From Ilyonectria destructans (taxonomy: Eukaryota > Ascomycota > Sordariomycetes > Hypocreales > Nectriaceae): 64,000 bases of DNA. The stretch's first letter is position 1, and each line of letters starts with the position of its first letter. Below are positions 1 to 10,880 of this stretch, in pieces. The translations under genes and the position numbers were made by a program. Below the pieces are notes generated by a model, which saw only the letters and a program-made list of their open reading frames with translations, was not told the origin of the DNA and searched no databases. Where the stretch lies: NCBI GenBank assembly GCA_020740775.1, contig JAHEWK010000020.1, forward strand, positions 62,001-126,000, given 5' to 3'.

Positions 1-2271
1 ATCTGGACCTTCTTTCGATATGCCAGAGGTTCGGAGGCCGAATTCAGGCTAAAGGAGAGATCTGATCGAAGTGGGAAGTCCTCAAATAAACGCTTACATT
101 ACTGTATAGCCTGTTGGGACAATAAAAAGAAGAGTTGGAGTACAATATACACATCAGGAGCCCGGGATCACCTTTGTCTCAATCACCCATCTCTGTGGAA
201 GAGATGGCTGGATATGGAAGACCGGCAAACCTCTTCCAAGCCTAAATTAGTGCCTGGCCAGCGGTTCATGAATTCGTTTTTGCTTCAAAAGGATGAGGCT
301 TCGAGAGAACTGGTCCTCCGAGAGGCTTATGATCGGCCGCGGCATCTCCAGGCGTTGCTAGCACTCTGTGCTAGAAGGAGGCTTCCTCTCAATGCTATTG
401 AGTGGCCAGAACTCCATGATCTCCTCCTCTCTGCTAATCCAGAGATCTCGGATCTTGCACAGTTTAGCAGAAGAACATTCACTCGTGCCCTGGTTCTCAA
501 CTACGAGAGATATCGTCAAACACTCCAGAACAACATCCAGGAAGCTATTGGGGATATCCATATATCAACAGATATGTGGACATCTCCAGCTCAAAAGGCA
601 TACCTCTGCATCTGTGTTAGGTGGATCTCCCAGGATTACCAGTTCAAACACGGGATGCTAGCACTCCCACAGGTGCTCTTTAGCCACTCTGGAGAGATCC
701 AGGCGGCTATCATCCTCCGCACCCTTAAATCCTTCGGGATAACAACTAAAGTCGGCTATCACACTGGAGATAACACCACTTCAAATGATACTCTACTCAT
801 AGAGCTCTCTCGGTCTCTAAAACTTGAATTTGGGGTTTGTATACACTAGCTTTTAGATGGTTATTCACTTATATCGAACAAATTGATTATGATCCAATTA
901 CCCACCGCATCCGCTGCCTTGATCATATTCTTAACCTTGCCCTTCAAGCCTTTCTTCTTGCCACCTCAAAAGAAGCTCTCAAAGCTGCTCTTGCAGCTAT
1001 TGAAGAGACGGAAGATACCGACCCTTACGAGCTGTTCTCCGCCTATCTTGATGTACCGGTCGTTGAAGATAATCCGGCCTCAATAAGAGCTCATGAACAA
1101 GTCCAGAGAAGAGGGAGTAAAGTTAAAGCGAAGCATAAAGGTTTTGAAGGCTGGGGTACTACTACTGCGCTCCAGAAGCTTCATAACCTAGCTGTGTGGC
1201 TTCGAAACAGCTCTATCCATCATGGAAATGCTGTCGGCATTACATTAGGGATTGATAACGACACTCGATGGTCCTCATGGTATCATCTCATCAAGCGTAC
1301 GACTCGCAAGGAGCGAGAGATTAAGGACTTCATTGATAAACACCCTGAATGCGATAACTTTCGACTCAATGGCGTTGAGTGGGATACACTTAAGCGAACA
1401 GAGAGAAACCTCTCTGTATTTGCTAGGTAGTGGTACACTATGGGTTGAAGGTAGTGAGGCTTCATTATCCCAGAGCCTTACCCTGATGGATGCTATCCTC
1501 ACCTTCTTTGAGGATCAGGAGGTTTATCCTATTTCATCAAGATAATGCTTAAAGCTGATGTTTTATAGGTTCTATATAAATCAGGCCCAGAGAACGACCT
1601 CCGCATGGTTCATTCTATTGAGATGGGCTGGTTTATCCTTGATAAATACTACGCCCTCATTAAGTCAACGCCAGTATACGCCGCCGCGATGCTTCTCGAT
1701 CCCTCGAAGCGAAAGCTTTATCTTCTTCAGAACTGGCCTGAAGAGTGGCATCAGAAGACTATTGATGCTGCTTATTCGATCTGGCAGAAGGAATACGCGC
1801 ATCTCCCTCATGCTTCATGAATCACTCTCTGCTACTGCTGCTGCTGATATCGATACGTTTCATCCATCCTCGAAGAAGAGGGTAGAGAATGAATTAGACC
1901 GGCTGAAACGTCGTCTAAGAGTTCAACCTACTTCGCAAGAGGATGAAGATACGTTTATGACGTTTATTGAAGATAAAACTATCGATCTTGATGCCCTAAA
2001 GATAACTCCTCTTCAGTGGTGGTTAGTTCCAGAGCAGCGCCGGCGCTATCCTCGTCTCCACCGTATGGCCATCAATATCCTCTCAATCGCACCTTCATCT
2101 GCTGAACCAGAACAACAATTCTCGGGCGCACGCCGTACACAGAGCTGGGATAGGCTTATGTTATCGCCAGAGAACCTCCAGAGGTTAGAGTGCATGGGCA
2201 ACTGGTTTGCGAGGAAGCCCATCTCTTCGGAGGAGCTCCTAGCGATGATTGTAGAGGCTGTGGATGGATGA
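1..2271 (+). pseudogene. hAT transposase, broken by frameshifts
   Basis: The reading frame is open from base 1 and passes through a BED-type zinc finger (Cys-x2-Cys then His pairs, about 100-185). A hAT catalytic core follows, with DMWTS and GDNTTSNDT motifs near 570-790. Coding jumps frame near 840, stops at 1430, and resumes in two more frames between 1560 and 2271. The last part holds the hAT C-terminal dimerisation domain (RYPRLHRMAINILSIAPSSA, then EQQFSGA). At least three frame changes mean no full-length transposase can be made. Some breaks could be unrecognised introns, but the stop at 1430 has no obvious splice sites around it. Family assignment is secure; exact exon limits are not. 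Confidence 0.82.
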
Positions 2272-2388
2272 TGAGATGGATATTGATTTCGAAGAGGGGG
2301 ATTGGGATGTATAGTATAAAGAGGCATATTCCGAAGAATTGAGCATATATACAGCATCTACCTTCCCTACCTACCTTATTGTCTACCC

Positions 2389-2476
2389 ACCAATCTACCC
2401 ACTACTCTACCCACTACTCTACCCACCACTCTACCCACCACTCTACCCACTCTACCCTGGGTAGGGTAGAGAAGTG
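2389..2476. repeat. Short tandem and inverted repeat (CTACCCAC units)
   Basis: CTCTACCCAC-type units repeat about eight times and then turn into their own complement (GTGGGTAGAG), so the end of the array can fold into a hairpin. It lies just downstream of the hAT relic and probably represents its subterminal binding-site repeats. Confidence 0.75.
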
Positions 2477-2496
2477 GGTAGAGCTCCCTCTACTCT

Positions 2497-3697
2497 ACAA
2501 TGCCCAACTATGCCTCCTTCCCTGGTTCGAATTGTGCCAATACGAAGTCCATAGCAAAGAGGACATTGTCGAGGGTTGCGAACGATGCCAACCAAAGTCT
2601 ATTTCAACAAATCTTCAGCACCGTCTCCGTCGCTAGAGAGATGAAGAGCTTCTGTCATCATCAATGCAACTACTGTTTCCATCAAGATCGTACATTGAGG
2701 ATCAATGTGTACAAATCTAGATTTAACGTCTACGGGCTGCATCTGCCAATCAATGCTCACGATGACAATGTCCTAAGCAGATCTGGTCTCCGCAGTTTCG
2801 GTCGTATGTACGTCTGCGTGAAATTGGAGGATATTGTTAAAGCTAATTCAGGGACATAGTCAAACTACTTCATGGAGCCGGGGAAATCGTCTTTGGGGTC
2901 TTTATGGCCTGCACAGGTCTTCTAAGCTTGGAGTTTCGCCTATGTTGGTCAGTACGGGGTGATGCCTCGGCGCAAAGCAGAAGTCCCACGCATTTTGGAG
3001 GTCTCCCAGAGTCCTTCTCTGGAAAGTCTCCGTAGATTGGGTTGTAACCAAGATAGCTCACTACGCCCTTGTCTGCAATCGCGATCTGAATGGGCCTTCT
3101 TACCCTTCTTATTAGGAGGCTTTCGACCTGACGCTATTGTTATTTTGCATGAGGCGCAGGTTACCTTGTGGGTTCGGGTCATCTCAGCGCCGCCCATCCC
3201 GTCCCGACCCAGTCGGGGCCGCTTTGACGGGCCAGAAACCTCAAAATCCGGAGCAACAAGCCCTCTCGCTTTGAGACAGCCCCTGGCATGCCAACCCGTG
3301 CTGCCTGCGTTCTCTTATTCACGTGCCAAAGCAGCGCTCCGGGTCTGATCCCTCAACCCGCCTCGCCACCATGAACCACGTACAGTATCATTAACTCCTC
3401 CCCTCGATCCAAATTGGCCGCCCTACTGGTCAGCGTCTCTCTCTTTTCGCCCTGTTTGCCGATAACCTACCTACCGTCATGGAGTCCATTCGCGCTCGCT
3501 ATGCTTGCCCAGCAGTATCTACTAAGCCAGTCTCCATTGCAGAGCGGCCCACCGAATCTTCGGTCTTGCGAACAGGCGAGCAACGAAAGAAAAGGGACAG
3601 GAGCAGTGAAAACCCTGAGTTGCGCCTCTTGGATGGGGACAAGGACCTTGAATTCTCATTACTTTATAAGCACCTTCGAAGTCCAGGTACAACGTAG
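2497..3697. other. No recognisable gene
   Basis: Open frames here (for example 2500-2859 plus and 2959-3348 plus) lack recognisable motifs, have no convincing start context and overlap each other on both strands. I see no RNA gene or repeat. It may be the downstream flank of the bZIP gene. Confidence 0.5.
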
Positions 3698-5302
3698 TTA
3701 ACAATCTTCCTCGATCTCAACAAAGCCGCCTAGTTCAGGATAGCGTCTTAAAAAGTCCCTGCTAAGCTTCCAGTTCTTGGGGTCTTCGGCGTATGCCATG
3801 AAAGCGTCGCTAAGCCACATGTCGCCAGACTGCGCGTCAAATATCAAGGCGTCCACCTGTCTACCGGGCCAATTGATAAGACGTAAATTGCGGGAGTAGA
3901 TAATCTGCATCTCTTTAGTATCGTAAATCTCTGGCCTCTGGATCACCACGTCCCGGAGAGGCTTGCAAGGCAATAAGTCGATCCATTGCGAATGGGGAAT
4001 CGTTCGCTGCATCTGGGTTGGCTTGAAGTCGTCCCTCAGCTCCGCATATGTCTGTCTCGTCGGATGCGCCAGCCAGGAGACCATGCGTCGTATGGCGGCG
4101 AACACTGCAAGCCGCTCAATAATGCTCGTCATGCCGACATTGTCGCACAGACCTGTTGCCAGGTCCGTGACTGGGTGATTGGCTGCAGGCCCCGACACCG
4201 CTGGAGCAAGGCGTGTGCGCCGGCCAGCTGGCTGCAGCTCCAACGGGTTGCGGACGGGCGAGGAAGGGTGGTATTCGAGGAGAGGCTTGATGTTGGCCCT
4301 GGCAGGTGAGAGAATGGCGCCAAGAGAATCCGGCTGCGTCATGCGGCGGCAATCCTGGATGAAGGTGACGAGCAGGCGATCAACCTCAGTGGCTGGCGGT
4401 GTGATCAAGACGGGCACCTCCCAAAACGAGCTGCTGGGTTGCCTAATCAATGGGCCAGCGGCAGGTCGGCTGCCTCGAAAGGTGCGGGATTGGCTAGGGG
4501 ATGTGCCGTATCTTCGAGCTGCACGAGATTAGATTGACTCAGCATGCCATGTTAACGACGGTGAACCCGGACATCCTTACCGGGCCCCATGTCCTCGAAC
4601 TCCGTCTCGACATCCTGGCCACGAAGACATGCGATCGTGGACGAGGGAAAGCACTGCACCATGGAGGTTTGTACCCTGATGGAAATGTATGCGTCGCCGT
4701 ACTCGTCTGTGTTTCCGGATGAGGAAGGGGTGGAGCCGGTTGATGGCTCAGAGCAAGCGATGTTGGATCCCGAGGGCCCGCAAGCGTCGGGAAGTGGCAG
4801 GTACGATTGGCCGAAGTCTTGTATGGCGCTGCACTCTGGGAATTGAGACGATCGGGGACTCGACATCGTCCCGCTGAGAGCAATAATGCTGTCGTCGAAG
4901 ACTACGTGACTGTTAGCATGTCAATAATCCCCAACTCGCGTTCTGACTAACCATGTCTGTTATACCTTTGTTTGGCTGGAAAGCCCATGGTCTCCCTCAA
5001 CCTGGATATTTCATCTTCCAAGGCCTTGTTTCTGGGAATGAGTTCTTGGATGGTCTTGAGCTCTTCCAACTCCCGCTCGAGTCTTTCGATTTTCTCTTTG
5101 GTCCTTGCTCGATTTGCCCGCTGAGCTTCTCGGTCGTTGGCTCGTTTGCGGGCGCGTTGTGATGGTGTCAAGGTTGACACGCTTCTTGTGCCTTGAAGGT
5201 GTCTCAGTTAATACGAAGGGAACACCTCAGTCGAGCAGTCGCATCGTACTTACCCTTGCGCTTGGTAGCCTTGGCTGGCTCTGCGGAGGATGATCTTGCC
5301 AT
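3698..5302 (-). CDS. bZIP transcription factor with C-terminal DUF3425 domain
   Basis: Four exons join in frame: 5302-5254, 5191-4966, 4909-4581 and 4518-3698, giving about 474 residues. All introns are GT-AG (56-63 bases) with branch-like motifs. Residues about 22-75 form a bZIP: a basic region with NDREAQRANRART (the N-x7-R signature) followed by a leucine-zipper coiled coil. A low-complexity Ser/Pro linker follows. The last about 250 residues match the DUF3425 domain found in Aspergillus- and Fusarium-type bZIP proteins, including SQWIDLLPCKPLRD and a tryptophan-rich tail. Such proteins are nuclear regulators, several of stress or secondary metabolism; the target genes cannot be inferred. 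The start at 5302 is the first ATG in frame with the basic region. No disruption is visible and the gene looks functional. Confidence 0.85.
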
Positions 5303-5859
5303 TGTCTTGGAGGTGTCTTGTGTGAGTGTGATTGACAGATCGCTGTGACTGCAGTTGATTACGGTATCGGCCGTAGTATGATGGGGGATCATGGGCTGCT
5401 AGTACAGGGATCAGTTGCAGACAATCGACTGGAAACGGGAGATTTAACATACAGGAGACCGGTCCCCTACGGGGTCCGCCAATGCCTTTCGGAACAAGCC
5501 TGAGAAGCAAGGCACTTGCCTTGTGAAAGGAAAGGAAGAGCCTGACACAAGCAATTGTCTTGTGAAAAAAGAACGATGCTGACAAGCACTGTCTTCCAGG
5601 TAGGTGGCGACGAAGCCCTGGGTAGGTATTGCCTAATGGCCTTGGGATCATAGTGAGGCTGTTTGAAGGGAAAGGAGGAAGGGAGTGTGGGCGTGGGTGC
5701 CACGCACTGAGCTTTATAGGCGGTTGGGAGACTTTTGGCAGGTGACTACAGGCGCTGGTGGCGTCTGCGTGGGACCATTTTTTTTTTGCCTTTTGGGGTT
5801 TGAGACGCTGCGCACAGGCACTGGCTTACAGCTCAAACCCGCGTACGGCAGGCTACTTT
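5303..5859. other. Upstream region of the bZIP gene
   Basis: This is presumably promoter and leader. A minus-strand open frame of about 133 codons (5651-5250) overlaps the start of the bZIP gene in another frame; it could act as an upstream ORF but has no recognisable protein features. No clear TATA box or repeat was found. Confidence 0.4.
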
Positions 5860-6327
5860 GAATATAGGGCTGCAGCCCCTATGGCCCGCTATAAGATACA
5901 GGGCTCTAGCCACTATAGCTCACTATAACCTGCAATTTTTCCAGCAGGCTACAGTGGCTCCAGCTCCTAGCTTTATAGCTAGCTATATCTACACCAGCGA
6001 GCCTCCTACTAGATGCAGGGCTGTAGCTAAATTTACTATAGCCCGCTGTATTAAAGAAGGCTGCAGCCAATATAGCCCTGTGCAAGAGGCAGGGCTGCGG
6101 CTGCTGTAGCCCGTTGCGTGGCCCGTTGCAAGAGAGAGGGCTGCGGCTGCTGTAGCTCAGTGCGAAAGTGAGGGCTGCAGCTGCTAGAGCTTGCTATATT
6201 ATAGTGGGTTATAGTGGGCGAGGTGCAATCACTATAGCCCGCTATAAAATATAGGGCTATGACCACTATAGCCCGCTATAAAAAAATGCACGTTATAGTG
6301 GGCTATAGTGGCTGCAGCCCTATATTC
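5860..6327. mobile_element. MITE-like element with 34-bp terminal inverted repeats
   Basis: Bases 5860-5893 and 6294-6327 are inverted copies matching at about 31 of 34 positions. The ends read TATAGGGC and GCCCTATA, consistent with a TA target duplication of the Tc1/mariner type (inference). The interior is made of degenerate repeats of GGGCTGYAGC and AGCCCGCTATA in both orientations, so nearly the whole element can self-pair. It encodes no protein. Confidence 0.75.
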
Positions 6328-6519
6328 GATTTTCTAGAAACTTTGCGGTTTTGGGTTTTCGACCGTTGGCGGACCGTGCCTAATGTGCCACCGTAGAGGC
6401 GGCTGCTAGTCCGCAGTACATTTTCCATGACGACCCGAAGTACTCCGGATGACCACGGGGCGGGGCGCCTAGACTCAAAAGGGACTGACAGGGAGTTTTG
6501 CAACAGTCCCCCCTATCGC

Positions 6520-6741
6520 CCACGTGCTTCAGCTGCCGAAGATAGGATGCTGAACACTTGCAGAATTTGGCCTTCAAGCAGGCCTGTCATGGAACAAGCA
6601 GCGACGAGGTTGAGCAGCAAGCGATGGGTCAACGATCCGTGGGGCTTGGGGTGTCAGGTACCAAATGTTCTGAAATGTGAACTAGATTGTGTCAAGGCCC
6701 TATAGGGACTCCATCCGGGCGAAATAAAATCCATCCATTCA
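6520..6741 (+). mobile_element. 5'-truncated LINE (Tad-like) 3' end, copy 1
   Basis: It shares with 27318-27591 and 58345-59018 the block GCTTCAGCTGCYGAAGATAG, then a GAACACTTG block and a CTTCAAGC block. It ends in the characteristic CCCTAT...GGGCGRAATAAA tail followed by short repeats (here AATCCATCCATTC). Only the 3' UTR remains. The shared 3' end with variable 5' breakpoints is typical of target-primed reverse transcription. Confidence 0.7.
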
Positions 6742-7062
6742 ACCGTAACCTAGTATAGCCACCTGAGAAGTGCATCTCTACCAGGAGCAGCTACACAGCT
6801 ATCAATACAACTTGGTTACCTAGCTCACTGCACCTGCTAACCATTACTAGACGTGACCCGTACGACGTCCCCGTACTGCTAATCGTTTCAGACAGTAACC
6901 ACCCTACGCTTACACCCAAACGTCCTGACCCCTACAACGACCTGAACCCCACGATCCGCGCCTACCCTAGACCTTCCGTCCAAGACTAAGCACGGCCGTC
7001 ACACGTTGATAGCTCTTGTTCAGTATATCACCACGTTAAGTATAAAGCTAACGAAAGTCATC
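6742..7062. other. Leader or LTR-like sequence upstream of a gag-like fragment
   Basis: Non-coding, pyrimidine-rich sequence between the LINE tail and the gag-like ORF. It could be part of an LTR or retroelement leader, but I could not find a second copy or defined ends. Confidence 0.3.
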
Positions 7063-7326
7063 ATGGCTCCCCCAACTCCACCCACCGGCACGTCCGCCTC
7101 GTCCCAGGGAGAAAGCGCCCAGCGCCCCAAGACCCCAAAGGACAAGGACGGCGACGACGCCATGAAGGAATCATCTTCCGAAGATGAAGATCACGATGAG
7201 GAAGTCGCCAAACTACGAAAGGAGAACTTCAGACTCCGCACGAGCATGGACGACATGATCGATGCAGCCAAAAACAGTTAGGCCAAGAACAACGAAAAGT
7301 TCGAAGCGCTGTACCAGCAAATCCAA
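7063..7326 (+). pseudogene. Gag-like coiled-coil fragment cut off by the MULE insertion
   Basis: From the ATG at 7063 the product has a Pro/Ser/Thr-rich start, an acidic stretch (SSSEDEDHDEE) and a heptad-rich coiled coil. A TAG at 7279 interrupts it, after which the same frame continues as AKNNEKFEALYQQIQ up to the MULE terminus at 7327. This layout resembles the N-terminus of fungal retrotransposon Gag proteins, though no family-defining motif is present. The stop would be a single CAG-to-TAG change. Confidence 0.4.
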
Positions 7327-7475
7327 AGAGTCGTGCTATTCATATAACCCCTTATTGCCAGTTGAATAACTATCACGTGAGAATTCGCTATTTCGCTTAG
7401 ATTTCCTTACCTTCTCCTTTCCACACCAAAATTACTATGACAGCAAGAGGCGCCCTGGAATCATAGGAAAATCCC

Positions 7476-10221
7476 TCACAGCCTGACCACAATCTCATCT
7501 CGTAGGGACGACTGAGTAGCTGGAATGAAGCTATTGCCAGACGGCGTTGGTGTTGCCGAGGGCCTCGAGCTAGCCTGCGTTCCCCTTCCTTGTCTGCTTC
7601 CTGTTTTCTTTATGCGTGGTCTTGTACTAGCTTGTGATCGAGTCGAGGACCGCGTTGAAGGTCGCGTTGAGGCCTGTGTCTGTGATGGTGTTGAGGCTCG
7701 TGATGGTGATGATTCTAACTCAATCTCGGCTTGTGTGCGGTCCCGGCGGATGCTTGCAGTCATCCGCCGTACGTTATTAGGGCTGTCAACCCTACCCATT
7801 ATCCTCGAAGCTGATGATGATGGAGTCGGTGATTGTGATGATGCTGATGATGCGGTTGTGGTGTTGTCATCGCCATACAGAGACCGTAGATTTGAAGGAA
7901 CTGTAGTCTTCTTATTCATCGTAGCACGGGGTCGGCCGCGGAGGCTTTGAGCAACATAGGGGTCTCGGATTTGAAGGAGTGGCTGTTCGAAGTCCTAGGG
8001 GGTGGAAATTAGCGAAATTCACACACAAAGAAGCAGGTTTCTCACCAGATGCTTCTCAAGCCACCAGCGCGGATGAATATCCTGCTTTTGGATGCTCTCA
8101 TCAGCCTCGAGCCGCCCTAGGATCTGATGAGCACATGGAAGGGCAAATTGCTGCGTGAACTTGCCCGTACACACAGACAGAGGCTTCGGGCGTGGGTTCT
8201 TTTCAGTGTGATGTGCCGCTATCGCGAGACGGGCTTGGTGAGCCATTATGTTGAATTGGTGGCATGTTGGAACACCAGGGCTCCAGGGAGTCACATGAGA
8301 AACAGGAGATTGTCAGGCGATTCGGAAGGGGCTCGCCGAGCCTTCGGCCGGCTGGCCCGTATTAGGAAGAAAAGGAAAGCAAGACCTCCCTGATAAAAAG
8401 GGGGGGAGCTACAGTGAACAGATACACAATACACACACATGTTCAAGGTCATCATTTGGTCATACCAGCAATTCGACACATTAGGTCAACAGCAACATAA
8501 GAAACCTGGGTATTAATATCACGAAGCCATTCGCGATGGAGGAATTTAGTCCGGATATGCATATTCATATCCGCAGCCCGTTGAATATAGTCTCGCTTCT
8601 TCTTTTCAAGCATCTGTTCGAGGGATTGATGAAGGGCAAGAAGATCGCCTGTGCTGGTCACTAGGAATGACTTCACATCTTTATGTGCAGTCTTTGTAGG
8701 GCTGTTAACCCTCTGGCCAAAATTGCGATAGTTATCAATATAACACTTCGCCCATTGAAGCCGCCAGGCCATGTATTCCTTAGAGATGTAACTAAGGATA
8801 CGGTGTTGAAGAGGATATGTGTCATTAAGCCTCTTCCATTGAGCTTCAAATTCGGCTTCCACAGGGGCATAGATGACACGTTTCCATGCCTCAAACATCC
8901 CTTCGCGGCTATGTGTATCATCGAGGGGCAACGAGGGCTGTGATGCTAGGCGTTCGAGGTCAGGTTCGTATTCTCGTGGGGCATTGAGGGATGATATGAT
9001 CGTATTCGCGGTCTCTAAGGCATCGTCGGCTTCAGAGCTGTCGGCTTCAAGGTCTTCGAGGTCATCGAGGTCATCGGAATTCCACCGTGATCTAATCTTT
9101 GCCTTCACATTAGCATTAATATGCCAGACGCATAGTTGCTGCTGTGCAGCTGGGAAAACCTGATTGAGGGCGTTCTTGAGAGCCTTTTCTTTATCTGTGA
9201 TGACCACAGAAGGGGTCGGAAGATGAAGCTCTCGCCGGCATGTATCGAGCTGCTGACAGAGCCAAAGATAGGCCTCTTCCTTCTCATTGTTGATAAGGCC
9301 AAATGCGAAGTTAACTACAGACCGCTGGTCTGACATCCTGGTCACCTGGAAGAAGGGCATCTTGAAGCGGTTGGTCTTGTATGTATTATCAAGACCAAGG
9401 ACCTCAGGGAAACGCTTCCATTGAGTCTCACACCAGGGATAAGTCCAAAGGACTGCCTGAACGCGGTTCTCATCGTCATCTTCATATTTGATGAAATGCC
9501 GCAGACCATGTGACCGTAGGATAGAGATCCAGGACTGGGTTGCAGTCAGGCCACCGAGAGCCTGTTGCCGGAGGCGTTGACGGTCATTGTAGATGTCTTT
9601 TTGCGTAAAATAGCTTGGTGTTGGTGTTGAAAGGCGAAGGATTTCACCCATTTCTCGGGCAGGAAGAGAATTTATCTGAATGAGTGACTGCGCGAGGGCG
9701 CGCTATGCTTGAGTCCTTCTTCGATGGACGAGGTGAACAGAGGGGTCATAAGAGGCAGGGTGGTTATGACAGCCCTTGGGTTGATAGACCCAAAGATTGT
9801 TCGTGGCCGAGCTAGATTTTGCTGTGATCTTGAACGGGCAGTCGATTTTCCTCTTCTTCGGCTGTCGAAGCCCTGTAGACCGAGGCCCTCGCGAAGCTGG
9901 GCCGCGATCGCAGCCAAGGGAGACATATCGTAGTTGTGGGGTTCCGGTGGCATCTGGCTTCTTCGTGGCAGCCGTCTTGATGAGGGCAGCGCCCTTGTTG
10001 AGATAGAAGTCTTGAAGGAAGGCAAAGAGGTCATCGAATGTATCAAAAGTCGGCGATTCGGGCGGCGGAGGGATTTGTGTGGAGGGATTTTCTGCTGTGC
10101 TTAGGGGCGAAGGCTCCTCGTCTGTGAAGGGGTCGATCTCGCTCTGTGATGCGTTGGAAAATTCGTCAATCGTCATAAAATTGGGATCATCAATAAAGAG
10201 AGACTCATTTTCACGATCCAT
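7476..10221 (-). pseudogene. MULE/FAR1-type transposase, one in-frame stop
   Basis: From ATG 10221 the first part has an acidic leader and a FAR1/WRKY-GCM1-like zinc-binding region (CPFKI... ending GCHNH). A TAG at 9703 then interrupts an otherwise continuous frame. The DDE core follows: GLDNTYKTN (first Asp), VITDKEKALKNA (second Asp) and CVWHINANV. After a frame change or intron near 8300-8460 comes a SWIM-type zinc motif (Cys ... LPCAH, about 8110-8170). A clean GT-AG intron (8045-7995) leads into a Ser/Thr-rich tail containing DFEQPLLQIRDP, typical of fungal MULE proteins. Apart from the single nonsense codon the gene looks well preserved. If the stop is read through or the call is wrong, the element could be active. 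Confidence 0.8.
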
Positions 10222-10387
10222 CGTGAAAAAACGATTGAAATCGGGGTATTAGTGGCGTTGTAGAGGAGTGTTATGATCGCGATAGACAGTATGATGTAAA
10301 GGGGGAGGAAATCGGGCTGCGGAAGGATTTCCCTGATCATGTGATGCCGCACGTGCGAAAAGTTATTCAACTGGCAATAAGGGGTTA

Positions 10388-10666
10388 TGTCGGATTACAC
10401 CGTCAGGCCAAAAACGTAGTGCACTACTATAATTGGTAACTGCATATGTATCCAAGCTGATATACCGCAATCTAACAGGTTATGTTGGATTGAGACCCTG
10501 TATTACGAAACCTCTGATAGACTGATATCCTGACCTTAGTCAGAGGGGGTGTCAGAAAACCCCTCTCTGACCGGCCGGGCCCAACGGGGCCCAAGCAAGA
10601 ATCAAGATCATCATCACTGCTTTGAACACTATCCATTTGATCAAATTGACCGTAACGGATCCGACA
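10388..10666. repeat. Solo LTR with 5-bp target duplication
   Basis: The segment starts TGTCGGAT and ends ATCCGACA, an 8-bp inverted pair with TG...CA ends. It is flanked by the direct repeat GGTTA at 10383-10387 and 10667-10671, and it interrupts the right inverted repeat of the MULE. It is 279 bp long and carries internal inverted motifs (CAGAGGGG/CCCCTCTCTG). These are the hallmarks of an LTR left after recombination of a full retroelement. The parent family is unknown. Confidence 0.88.
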
Positions 10667-10799
10667 GGTTATATGAATAGCACGACTCTATAGAAATTAG
10701 TGATATTGAATAGCGCGGCGATTTTCTGCACTTCAATACCATAGATTCTTATCACCAACTTCCTATTTGGGAAGCTGCGATGTCACATGATCATTATAC

Positions 10800-10880
10800 G
10801 TGAGTTGACTCATGAGTGAGTTAGGGCCAGGCCGTAACTCATATGAGTGAGTTAAAAGGGTCGAAACTCATGAGTTAACT
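10800..10880. repeat. Cluster of TGAGT/ACTCA palindromes
   Basis: GAGTTGACTCATGAGTGAGT, ACTCATATGAGTGAGTT and ACTCATGAGTTAACTCA lie within 80 bases, each partly self-complementary. They abut the end of the gag-like ORF at 10875. TGACTCA/TGAGTCA is also the AP-1/Gcn4-type bZIP half-palindrome, but the clustering looks more like simple-repeat expansion. Confidence 0.6.

Larger units (their letters stand above)
1..2496 (+). mobile_element. Decayed hAT-family DNA transposon, cut by the window start
   Basis: The left end lies outside the window. The transposase relic fills 1-2271. It is followed by a short-motif array (GTGGGTAGAG and its complement, 2389-2476) of the kind hAT elements carry near their ends. 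A CTCTA near 2496 would fit the hAT terminal consensus YARNG read from the other strand, so I place the right end there tentatively. No target-site duplication can be tested because the other end is missing. Confidence 0.6.
7327..10689 (-). mobile_element. MULE (Mutator-like) DNA transposon, its right inverted repeat split by a solo LTR
   Basis: The left terminal inverted repeat is 7327-7370. The right one is its inverted copy in two pieces, 10362-10387 and 10672-10689. A 27-bp perfect match (7344-7370 with 10362-10388) and a 23-bp perfect match (7327-7349 with 10667-10689) become one continuous repeat of about 44 bp once the LTR at 10388-10666 is removed. The enclosed gene is a MULE transposase. 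I could not find the 8-10-bp target duplication expected of a MULE, so a boundary may be rearranged. Confidence 0.85.

Noticed and set aside
4116..4532. Overlapping ORFs on both strands inside the bZIP gene
   Set aside because: Shadows of the DUF3425 exon.
6427..6705. 92-codon plus-strand ORF
   Set aside because: It lies largely in a LINE 3' UTR, which is non-coding in the longer copy at 58.8 kb.
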